This document shows positions 1 through 6,646 of a DNA stretch of 11,076 nt, in pieces. Position numbers and translations under genes: made by a program. The notes beneath the pieces are model-generated. The model was given only the letters and a program-made list of their open reading frames with translations, searched no databases and was not told the DNA's origin. Origin of the DNA: Halieaceae bacterium. GTDB taxonomy: Bacteria > Pseudomonadota > Gammaproteobacteria > Pseudomonadales > Halieaceae. The DNA lies in assembly GCA_009886815.1 (NCBI GenBank), contig QXYP01000071.1, positions 1 to 11,076 of the forward strand. Direction: 5' to 3'. Within the stretch, counting starts at the first letter, position 1; each line of letters starts with the position of its first letter.

Positions 1-2
1 TT

Positions 3-476
3 GCGAAAGCCCGGTCTCGTGGCCTTTCGGTGATTAAGATAAGGCGTTGTCGACAACGACAATTAATCATGGGCTACCTGGCTAGACTGTCTGCACGGGG
101 CATGAATGTGACCGCTTTTTGGCGCAATGCCCAAGTACCGCTGACTGAGCAAGTGGTGGGTTTTAGAGCCAATTCGACCGTGCCATCGATTCGAGTTTAT
201 GCGGTTGAAGAGGTTCCTGAAGAAAACGAAGCTAATGACGGCATTACTCTGTTTATGGCAAACCACGTCGACTTGCTACCGACGATGCGCTCTGACTTTA
301 AATATGACCTGCTGGCCAAGCATGATGAGTCTGAGCTGCTCGCGGTGCGAGAGCGTGCTATGACCTCTGGCATAGAGGTGTCACAAGAACTTTGGCTGCG
401 GCTGAAGGAGCTGGCGCAATTTGCTTTGGTTGAATCCTTCGACGCCTCTCATCTGGGCGCGGGGCCCGCCGAGTGA
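3..476 (+). CDS. Uncharacterised protein, DUF3726-like, 5'-partial
   Basis: The frame is open to the left edge, so the gene very probably begins outside the window. Internal candidate starts are a GTG at 30 and an ATG at 69, but neither has a convincing ribosome binding site. About 157 residues are visible. The C-terminal part, a Trp-containing helix followed by a Ser-His-Leu-Gly-Ala-Gly-Pro tail, recalls DUF3726 proteins, which in my memory end in a Ser-Arg/Gly-Ala-Gly-Ala-Gly segment after a similar helix. The Ala-Lys-Ala-Arg-Ser-Arg-Gly start and the Gly-Tyr-Leu-Ala-Arg-Leu stretch also fit that family, but the 13 residues between them are basic and do not. No catalytic motif, signal peptide or membrane segment is visible. 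It lies 10 nt before a small ORF and directly upstream of the transporter, so it is probably co-transcribed with the sox operon. Family assignment is from memory and moderate at best; function unknown. Confidence 0.55.
   Translation, partial: AKARSRGLSVIKIRRCRQRQLIMGYLARLSARGMNVTAFWRNAQVPLTEQVVGFRANSTVPSIRVYAVEEVPEENEANDGITLFMANHVDLLPTMRSDFKYDLLAKHDESELLAVRERAMTSGIEVSQELWLRLKELAQFALVESFDASHLGAGPAE
45..58. repeat. Perfect 14-bp palindrome
   Basis: CGTTGTCGACAACG is its own reverse complement, with two 7-base arms and no spacer. It falls inside the frame of the first gene, in the stretch coding for basic residues that fit the family poorly. It could be an operator if that gene really starts at the ATG at 69, or coincidence. 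Confidence 0.5.
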
Positions 477-486
477 GGCACCCTGT

Positions 487-600
487 ATGATGATGAACTT
501 CAGTACGGTGACCACCCGTGGCACCGATAACCCAAATATTCGACCGGCTTTTATGCAGCCACATCGAGAGCGACTGAAGGAACTCTACTTTGCCGACTGA
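487..600 (+). CDS. Possible small protein of 37 residues ahead of the BCCT gene
   Basis: An ATG-ATG-ATG triplet start at 487 opens 37 codons ending in TGA at 598-600. A GAGG at 475-478, overlapping the stop of the preceding gene, sits 8 nt ahead and is a reasonable ribosome binding site. The product is hydrophilic, with an Arg/Pro/His-rich middle and a C-terminal basic helix (Arg-Glu-Arg-Leu-Lys-Glu-Leu), and has no signal peptide. Its last 11 bases overlap the TTG start of the transporter gene, and its 3' end contains that gene's Shine-Dalgarno sequence, so translation of the two would be coupled. I do not recognise the protein. It may be a real small protein, a leader peptide that opens the transporter start, or chance. 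Confidence 0.35.
   Translation: MMMNFSTVTTRGTDNPNIRPAFMQPHRERLKELYFAD
577..582 (+). promoter_or_regulatory. Ribosome binding site that fixes the TTG start of the BCCT gene
   Basis: AAGGAA lies 7 nt before TTG at 590. The transporter frame is closed upstream by TGA at 575-577, and no ATG or GTG occurs between that stop and the hydrophobic N-terminal region, so the TTG is the best start. Confidence 0.7.
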
Positions 601-2116
601 TCATTTACCCAGCACCACCGCACCCCGGCGCGTTACTGCGCTGTCTGCGTTATTTGTCTGTGCGTTTCTGGGTCTATTTTTTGTTGATTCGGCGCTTTTT
701 TCTCGCTGGATAGATCAATCTTTCAACTGGAGCGCCCAGTACTTTGGTTTGTTCTGGCAGTTACTGATGATCGCCAATTTTGCCGTCGCTATTTTCTTAG
801 CAACGCGACCCTACGCTCGATTTAAATTAGGCGGTCGCGACACACCAGAATTCCCCGCATTCCAATGGGTTGCGATGGTGTTGTGCACCTTGCTCGCGGG
901 TGGCGGCGTGTTCTGGGCCGCCGCTGAACCTATCGCACACTTTGTCACCGTACCCCCGGTCTTTACTGAGATCGCGCCGGGAACCTCTGAGGCTGTGCCA
1001 GTGGCATTGGCTCAGTCCTTTCTCCATTGGGGTTTTTTGGCCTGGTCAATTTTGGGCAGCCTGACGGCATTGGTGTTAATGCGGCTCCACTATGATTTAG
1101 GCCTACCTCTGGCGCCAAGAACGCTGCTATACCCCCTTCTCGGAGAACAAGGTGTCCGAGGGCCTATCGGTGACATCGCTGACGTGGTGTCCATACTGGC
1201 GGTATTTGCCGGAACAGTGGGACCCATAGGTTTTTTAGGCCTGCAGATCAGCTACGGACTCAGCTCCCTCTATAACACCCCAGACAGTACGACCATTCAG
1301 CTGATCACGATTGCCGGGCTTATGGTCATTTATCTGACATCGGCGGTCAGCGGTATGCATCGGGGCATTCAAATTTTAAGCCGACTGAATATTGTTCTAG
1401 GTGCCGCCCTCCTGCTGTTTTTACTATTAGCCGGCCCTACTGCCTTTATCTTCCAGGGGTTTTTCGAAGGGTTACTGAGCCATTTACAATGGCTACCCGA
1501 GCAAGCGCTTTACCGAGGTGAAGCCGGCTGGTTCAACGACCCCGGCTGGCTGTCTTACTGGACCATTTTCTTTTGGGGATGGTTTATTGGCTATGGTCCC
1601 ATGATGGCCATTTTCATTGCGCGTATTAGTCGCGGCCGCAGCGCACGGGAAATTATCATCTTGATGTCGGTCGTTGCACCCTTAGTAACTATGGCATGGT
1701 TCTCGATTCTAGGCGGAACCGGGCTAGGCCTTGAGATGGCCAACACCGGCACTATTACCGAGCCCTTCGAGGGTTTCAATCTGCCTGCCGTGCTCTTGGC
1801 GATTACTCAATCCATGCCATTTAACACCGTAGTCTCGTTTTTATTCCTGATTCTCACCGCACTTTTTGTCGCTACGACTGGCGACTCAATGACCTACAGC
1901 TTATCGGTGGTCTCGGCTGGACATGACAACCCGCCGCGCTCATTGCGTTTGTTCTGGGGTCTGACCTTGGGTGTGACGGCCATGATACTCGTAGGCGGAC
2001 CCGACGGCGGGGTGGGTAAACTTCAGAACTTTATTGTCGTGACCGCCGTACCGGTGTCGCTGCTATTGCTGCCCTCTCTTTGGGGTGTCTTTCCACTATT
2101 GAAGCGGTCCCAATGA
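590..2116 (+). CDS. BCCT-family betaine/carnitine/choline-type transporter (divergent)
   Basis: This 508-residue inner-membrane protein has about twelve hydrophobic segments and the length usual for the compact BCCT transporters (TC 2.A.15), which import quaternary or methylated ammonium compounds. Family hallmarks are the Glu-Pro motif at 113-114, the Ala-Arg-Ile-Ser-Arg-Gly-Arg signature at 344-350, and Thr-Thr-Gly-Asp-Ser at 429-433, which matches the BCCT Thr-Ser-x-Asp-Ser segment. That segment holds hydroxyl ligands of the second sodium site in BetP, so Na+ coupling is likely. It is divergent: Trp147 and Trp152 match the BetP TM4 tryptophans, but Leu155 replaces the tyrosine. In the eighth core helix, Trp331-Phe332 and Tyr335 replace the usual Trp-Trp and Trp. 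The BetP-type Gly-Met-Gly-Ile-Gly stretch appears as Gly104-106. Position immediately upstream of soxBDAG suggests it imports the substrate of that oxidase; the exact ligand cannot be told from sequence. Confidence 0.95.
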   Translation: MPTDHLPSTTAPRRVTALSALFVCAFLGLFFVDSALFSRWIDQSFNWSAQYFGLFWQLLMIANFAVAIFLATRPYARFKLGGRDTPEFPAFQWVAMVLCTLLAGGGVFWAAAEPIAHFVTVPPVFTEIAPGTSEAVPVALAQSFLHWGFLAWSILGSLTALVLMRLHYDLGLPLAPRTLLYPLLGEQGVRGPIGDIADVVSILAVFAGTVGPIGFLGLQISYGLSSLYNTPDSTTIQLITIAGLMVIYLTSAVSGMHRGIQILSRLNIVLGAALLLFLLLAGPTAFIFQGFFEGLLSHLQWLPEQALYRGEAGWFNDPGWLSYWTIFFWGWFIGYGPMMAIFIARISRGRSAREIIILMSVVAPLVTMAWFSILGGTGLGLEMANTGTITEPFEGFNLPAVLLAITQSMPFNTVVSFLFLILTALFVATTGDSMTYSLSVVSAGHDNPPRSLRLFWGLTLGVTAMILVGGPDGGVGKLQNFIVVTAVPVSLLLLPSLWGVFPLLKRSQ

Positions 2117-2205
2117 TAACCACTAGACAAATACAGCAGAGCTTTCAGGGCCAGTCCCAACCCTTACTAGCAACCGTCGCAGATGAGGACATTGCATGCC
2201 GCTAG
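2113..2205 (+). CDS. Possible 30-residue ORF bridging the BCCT gene and soxB
   Basis: An ATG at 2113 overlaps the transporter stop codon (ATGA) and opens 30 codons up to TAG at 2203-2205, which is 10 bases inside soxB. The product would be rich in Gln (Gln-Ile-Gln-Gln near the start) and acidic near its end, with no recognisable domain. Only a weak GAAG (2101-2104) precedes it, so any expression would depend on re-initiation. It spans the soxB ribosome binding site. An open run of this length is expected by chance fairly often, so this is a candidate only. Confidence 0.22.
   Translation: MITTRQIQQSFQGQSQPLLATVADEDIACR
2185..2189 (+). promoter_or_regulatory. Ribosome binding site of soxB
   Basis: GAGGA is 6 nt ahead of the ATG at 2196. 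It fixes the soxB start and gives a short N-terminal extension before the FAD-binding motif. I see no terminator and no convincing promoter in the 79 bases between the transporter stop and this start. Confidence 0.65.
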
Positions 2206-3443
2206 GTCTTCTAAAATATGGGCGCGGAAGTGACTACCCCTTCGAACGTAAGCCCGACCTACCCGGTCCGCGAGATCTAAAGTCGCACTACGATGTCGTT
2301 ATTATTGGTGGCGGTGGTCACGGCGTTGCAACCGCCTACTACCTTGCTAAACACCATGGCATTACTAATGTCGCTGTGCTCGAAAAAGCCTATTTAGGTG
2401 GCGGCAACACAGCACGAAATACCGCGGTCATTCGATCTAACTACCTTACCCCAGAGGGCGTTCGGTTCTACAGTGCATCGGTAAAGCTCTATGAAAACCT
2501 CGCCAATGAGTTTGATTTTAATATTATGTACTCACAGCGTGGCCAGCTAACGCTCGCCCATACAGATGCCACGGTGCGAGCCTTCCGACAGCGGGCTGAG
2601 GTGAACAAACACTTTGGTGGCCGAACCGAGCTCATTGATCGTCAGAGCATTGCCGAATTGGTGCCCTGCCTCAATCTTGATCCTGCCCAATTGCCGGTCC
2701 TAGCCGGCTTATGGCATCAGGACGGTGCCACCGCACGTCACGATGCGGTCGCCTGGGGTTATGCACGAGGCGCCACCCAGCGCGGTGTCGAGCTGCATCA
2801 GTTGACCGAAGTCACGGGCATCGAAAGTCATGCCGGGCAAGTCACGGGGGTGTCGACCAACCGGGGAAAGATTACCTGTGGTTCAGTCATTCAAGCTGTT
2901 GCAGGACACAGCGCTGTGATGGCACAAAAGGCCGGATTTCAACTCCCTATTGTGGCCTATCCTTTGCAAGCCATGGTCACCCTTCCCGTCAAACCGTTTC
3001 TAAATCCGCTGGTCAGCTCATCGGCCCTACATTGCTATGTTCAACAAACCAGTCGCGGTGAAATTGTCATTGGCGGCGGCTCTGACCCCTACCCTTTGTA
3101 CAACAGTCGAGCCTCCCTGCCTTTGAAGGAAAGTTTAATTGCCAGTGCTGTCGATATGTTTCCGTTTCTCAGTGAGATGCGGCTGTTACGGCAATGGGCG
3201 GGCATTACCGATATGACCGCCGACTACAGCCCCATCATGGGTCTCAGCCCATTGAAGAACTATTACCTCGATGCGGGATGGGGTACTTGGGGTTTCAAAG
3301 CAACGCCTATTTGTGGCCAAACCATGGCTGAACTTGTGGCCAGTGGCGGACAAGTGCCCGAGCTTATTCAGCCCTTTCACCTAGAACGCTTTGACCGGTT
3401 TCAACAAGTCAATGAGATGGGTGCCACGGCGGCGAGTCACTAG
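2196..3443 (+). CDS. soxB: Sarcosine oxidase, beta subunit
   Basis: This is the flavin-carrying catalytic subunit of heterotetrameric sarcosine oxidase, a cytoplasmic enzyme that oxidises the N-methyl group of sarcosine-type substrates and passes electrons to O2. Its 415 residues match the family length. The FAD-binding Gly-x-Gly-x-x-Gly is at 38-43, with the ribose-binding Glu at 63, followed by the family stretch Gly-Gly-Gly-Asn-Thr-Ala-Arg-Asn-Thr (68-76). His182, in Ala-Arg-His-Asp-Ala-Val-Ala-Trp-Gly, aligns by memory with the histidine that covalently holds FMN in characterised enzymes. Near the C-terminus, Gly-Trp-Gly-Thr-Trp-Gly-Phe-Lys (361-368) contains the lysine thought to bind the substrate carboxylate. 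Trp365 stands where most SoxB proteins have Gly, which may change substrate choice. The start has a GAGGA 6 nt upstream. soxD follows after 9 nt. Subunit identity is very secure; substrate is inferred. Confidence 0.96.
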   Translation: MPLGLLKYGRGSDYPFERKPDLPGPRDLKSHYDVVIIGGGGHGVATAYYLAKHHGITNVAVLEKAYLGGGNTARNTAVIRSNYLTPEGVRFYSASVKLYENLANEFDFNIMYSQRGQLTLAHTDATVRAFRQRAEVNKHFGGRTELIDRQSIAELVPCLNLDPAQLPVLAGLWHQDGATARHDAVAWGYARGATQRGVELHQLTEVTGIESHAGQVTGVSTNRGKITCGSVIQAVAGHSAVMAQKAGFQLPIVAYPLQAMVTLPVKPFLNPLVSSSALHCYVQQTSRGEIVIGGGSDPYPLYNSRASLPLKESLIASAVDMFPFLSEMRLLRQWAGITDMTADYSPIMGLSPLKNYYLDAGWGTWGFKATPICGQTMAELVASGGQVPELIQPFHLERFDRFQQVNEMGATAASH

Positions 3444-3452
3444 GGGGCTTCG

Positions 3453-3749
3453 ATGAAAATAATGCATTGCCCGTTGAATGGGCCCAGAAACATTAGCGAG
3501 TTCGCTTACGGCGGTCAGGTCGAAGTAATGCCCGACCCCCATCAGTGCTCAGATAAAGACTGGGCCAGCTACGTGTTCTACGAAAAAAATGCGATAGGTG
3601 TTGTCAAGGAGTGGTGGCAACACAGCCCGAGCAGCTATTGGTTTATTGCCGAACGTCACAATGCCAGTGACGATATTCTGCGCACCTACGATCCGAGTGA
3701 ATTATTTAGCGAGCGCGTCGACTTCACGACTGGCGAGAACGAACCATGA
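3453..3749 (+). CDS. soxD: Sarcosine oxidase, delta subunit (zinc-ligand-poor variant)
   Basis: This small 98-residue subunit is structural in the sarcosine oxidase heterotetramer, where it normally binds zinc through three cysteines and one histidine. The fold signature is clear: Cys6-Pro, Glu16-Phe-x-Tyr-Gly-Gly, the Trp/Tyr-rich centre, Glu53-Trp-Trp-x-His57, Trp63-Phe64 and a following Arg. Of the four zinc ligands of the characterised enzyme (from memory Cys6, Cys9, His59, Cys63), only Cys6 and His57 remain; Asn9 and Ser61 replace the other two cysteines. The Cys-Pro-Leu-Asn-Gly-Pro-Arg-Asn opening recurs, as I recall, in other proteobacterial SoxD proteins, so this looks like a subfamily rather than damage. 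AGGGGG at 3442-3447 is its ribosome binding site. Its stop overlaps the soxA start (ATGA at 3746-3749), as expected for subunits made in fixed ratio. Confidence 0.93.
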   Translation: MKIMHCPLNGPRNISEFAYGGQVEVMPDPHQCSDKDWASYVFYEKNAIGVVKEWWQHSPSSYWFIAERHNASDDILRTYDPSELFSERVDFTTGENEP

Positions 3750-6646
3750 CCCCTCCTAGACTCGAACACCCCTTTGGCCAATTGATCGACCGTGATGCCC
3801 CGGTGACTTTTGAATTTGAGGGAGAAACCGTACAAGGCTATGAGGGTGATAATGTCGCCTCTGCGCTAATTGGTCAGGGCCGTTGGCTAATCTCGCGCTC
3901 TTTTAAATACCACCGCCCTAGAGGGCCGCTGTCACTAGCGGGTCACGACGCTAACACGCTGATACAGACCCCCACCGCTGCCAACCGACTGGCTGAAGAC
4001 CTGCCAGCCCTTGAGCAGGGCGCCGTGTCGGGGCAAAACTACTGGGGCTCACTCAAGACCGATTATTACGCCGTCTTAGACCGCCTGGGACGCTTTATGC
4101 CGGTAGGCTTTTACTATCGGGCCTTCTTCAAACCCCGAGGCGTTTGGCGCTTTTGGGAAAAAGTCATCCGTAATGCGGCGGGCTTGGGTGTTGCTAATCT
4201 AGAGGTCGCGCCTCGCTACACCGACAAGCAATATCTGTTTTGTGATGTCGCGATTATTGGCGCGGGCCCTGCGGGACTCAACGCCGCCCTCACGGCCGCA
4301 GCGGGCGGCGCTGAAGTGCTACTCATCGACGAACAAGTGCGTCTTGGTGGCGCGCTCACCTATCACCGTTTTACGCTTGAAGATGACATTCGTGCGCAGA
4401 CCTTAGAGGCTTTATCCAACGCGGTCGCCAATCACGACAAAATTCGGGTACTGACCGACGCAACCTGCAATGCCTGGTTTAGCGATCACTACCTCCCGGT
4501 TTTTCAGGGTGACCGCCTATACAAAGTGCGGGCGACAACCTGTGTATTGGCCACCGGCAGCAGTGAGCAACCGGTCGTGTTTCGCAATAATGACTTGCCG
4601 GGAGTTATCCTGTGCAGTGCCCTCGAACGCCTGCTAATGCATCACGGGGTCTGCCCCGGTGGCTCTGCGGTCATTCTTGCCGGTAATGACAATGCCTATT
4701 TAACGGCCATAACAGCCACCGAGGCGGGCTTACCGATAGCCGCTGTGGTCGATCTTCGTCCGGCACCTGATGACCCAACACTAATAGCCGCACTCAACGA
4801 ACGCAGCATTGCGCTCTATCCCAACGCGACTGTCTATGAAGCCCATAGCGACAAGTCGGGATTACAGTTGGGAGCCGTCACTATTCATTCAATCAAAAGC
4901 CAAGGGCATGTGGATGCGCCCATTCTACGAGTTGAGTGCCAGCTTCTTGCGATGTCTGCAGGCTATATGCCGGCTTACCAACTGGCTTGTCACGGTGGTG
5001 CAAAACTGGCTTACCACGATGACAAAAGTGAATTTACCCTGACACAGCTACCAGCAGGAATGCTCATCGCGGGCAGCGTTAACAGCGTTCACAATTTCAA
5101 CGCGGTATGTGCCGATGGGCGCAACGCGGGACGTGGTGCGCTGCGGGCGCTGTCACTGCAAACCGACAGTGACGAAACGGTTTATTGTGAAGATAAGGTC
5201 AACCATCCCTGGCCCATTTTTAAACACCCTAAGGGGCGAGAGTTTGTTGATTTTGACGAAGACTTGCAGATTAAGGACATCATCAATAGCGCGCGCCTTG
5301 GCTACCGCGATATTCAACTGGTCAAACGCTACTCCACTGTCGGCATGGGCCCCTCACAAGGGCGGCATTCGGCACTGACGACTGCCCGACTGATTGCTAA
5401 TGCCACCGAGCGGACCGTCACCGAAACTGGCGTGACAACAGCACGGCCCCCGGTAAAACCCGAATCCTTAGGCGTGCTCGCAGGCCGACGCTTTCACCCC
5501 ATAAGAAAGACGCCTATGGACGAAAGACATCGGTCTTTGGGTGCCCATATGATCCCAGCAGGCAGTTGGCGCCGCCCTGCTTTTTACGGTGAACCTCAAA
5601 ATCGTGCGGCCTGTATCGCTGCAGAAGCTCAAGCGGTGCGAACAGGCGTGGGCATGATCGATGTCAGCACATTAGGGGGTATAGAACTGCGTGGACCCGA
5701 CGCTGCCGAATTCATGAATCGGGTTTATACCTACGGGTTTCTCAAGCAACCGGTAGGCAAGACACGCTACGCCGTTTTGACCAATGAACAAGGCGTGATC
5801 ATAGATGACGGCGTTGCTGCACGCTTGGCCGATGATCACTTTTACGTCACGGCCACGACAACCGGAGCCGCCCAAGTGTACAGCGAGATGCTGCGCTGGA
5901 ATGCTCAATGGCGTCTAGATCTCGATATTGCTCAGGTCACCTCTGCCTTTTCGGCCATCAACGTTGCCGGCCCTTTCTCCCGTGATGTTCTTGAACAAGC
6001 CGGCTGTGATATCGACCTATCTGCTCAAGGATTTCCTTATCTCGCTTGTCGCGAGGGATTGGTCGCGGGTATTCCTGCAAGGCTCATGCGCGTTGGCTTT
6101 GTCGGTGAATTAGGCTTTGAGCTGCACGTGCCGAGTCTGTTAGCGCAAAGCCTCTGGGATAGGCTCATGAGTGCCGGTGAGCCCTTCAACATAAAGCCCT
6201 TTGGCGTTGAAGCACAGCGTTTACTTCGACTGGAAAAAGGCCACATTATTATTGGACAAGATACCGATGGCATGAGCCATCCCGGTGAAATCGGATTGAC
6301 ATGGGCCATCAATCGGAAAAAACCGTTTTTTGTGGGCCGCCGCTCCGTTGATATTCTTATGTCACAACCTTTAAAGCGTCAGTTAGTCGGGTTCACGCTG
6401 TCACCCGCAGCGCCCAAGCCTGAAGAAGGTCACCTTGTTCTGCGCGACGGCGATATCGTAGGTACGGTCACTTCCTGTGAGTACTCGCCGACGCTAGACA
6501 AGATTATTGGACTCGCCTACGTACACCCCGCCGATACTCAACCCGGTAGCCAAGTGACCATTCGCACAGCCCAGGGTGTCTGTGTGCAGGCACCCATCGC
6601 AACGCTGCCATTTTATGATCCAGACACTACGAGGCAGCAGCTATGA
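3746..6646 (+). CDS. soxA: Sarcosine oxidase, alpha subunit
   Basis: This large 966-residue subunit is in the usual size range for the family and carries three recognisable parts. Residues about 1-100 form a 2Fe-2S-ferredoxin-like domain that has no cysteine at all, so it cannot hold a cluster; it includes the family segment Arg-Ser-Phe-Lys-Tyr-His-Arg-Pro-Arg-Gly (51-60). From about 165 comes a dinucleotide-binding domain with Gly-Ala-Gly-Pro-Ala-Gly at 172-177 and Asp195 at the end of the second strand, fitting the tightly bound NAD+ of this enzyme. A second Ala-Thr-Gly-Ser motif lies further on. From about 578 to the end is a GcvT/aminomethyltransferase-like domain that binds tetrahydrofolate and traps the released one-carbon unit as 5,10-methylene-THF. 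Start and stop overlap soxD and soxG by 4 nt each. No strong ribosome binding site precedes it, so translation is probably coupled to soxD. Confidence 0.96.
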   Translation: MTPPRLEHPFGQLIDRDAPVTFEFEGETVQGYEGDNVASALIGQGRWLISRSFKYHRPRGPLSLAGHDANTLIQTPTAANRLAEDLPALEQGAVSGQNYWGSLKTDYYAVLDRLGRFMPVGFYYRAFFKPRGVWRFWEKVIRNAAGLGVANLEVAPRYTDKQYLFCDVAIIGAGPAGLNAALTAAAGGAEVLLIDEQVRLGGALTYHRFTLEDDIRAQTLEALSNAVANHDKIRVLTDATCNAWFSDHYLPVFQGDRLYKVRATTCVLATGSSEQPVVFRNNDLPGVILCSALERLLMHHGVCPGGSAVILAGNDNAYLTAITATEAGLPIAAVVDLRPAPDDPTLIAALNERSIALYPNATVYEAHSDKSGLQLGAVTIHSIKSQGHVDAPILRVECQLLAMSAGYMPAYQLACHGGAKLAYHDDKSEFTLTQLPAGMLIAGSVNSVHNFNAVCADGRNAGRGALRALSLQTDSDETVYCEDKVNHPWPIFKHPKGREFVDFDEDLQIKDIINSARLGYRDIQLVKRYSTVGMGPSQGRHSALTTARLIANATERTVTETGVTTARPPVKPESLGVLAGRRFHPIRKTPMDERHRSLGAHMIPAGSWRRPAFYGEPQNRAACIAAEAQAVRTGVGMIDVSTLGGIELRGPDAAEFMNRVYTYGFLKQPVGKTRYAVLTNEQGVIIDDGVAARLADDHFYVTATTTGAAQVYSEMLRWNAQWRLDLDIAQVTSAFSAINVAGPFSRDVLEQAGCDIDLSAQGFPYLACREGLVAGIPARLMRVGFVGELGFELHVPSLLAQSLWDRLMSAGEPFNIKPFGVEAQRLLRLEKGHIIIGQDTDGMSHPGEIGLTWAINRKKPFFVGRRSVDILMSQPLKRQLVGFTLSPAAPKPEEGHLVLRDGDIVGTVTSCEYSPTLDKIIGLAYVHPADTQPGSQVTIRTAQGVCVQAPIATLPFYDPDTTRQQL

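Noticed and set aside
3746..4245. Possible 2Fe-2S cluster in the N-terminal domain of SoxA
   Set aside because: The domain resembles a plant-type ferredoxin fold, but there is no cysteine before residue 166, so no cluster can be held.
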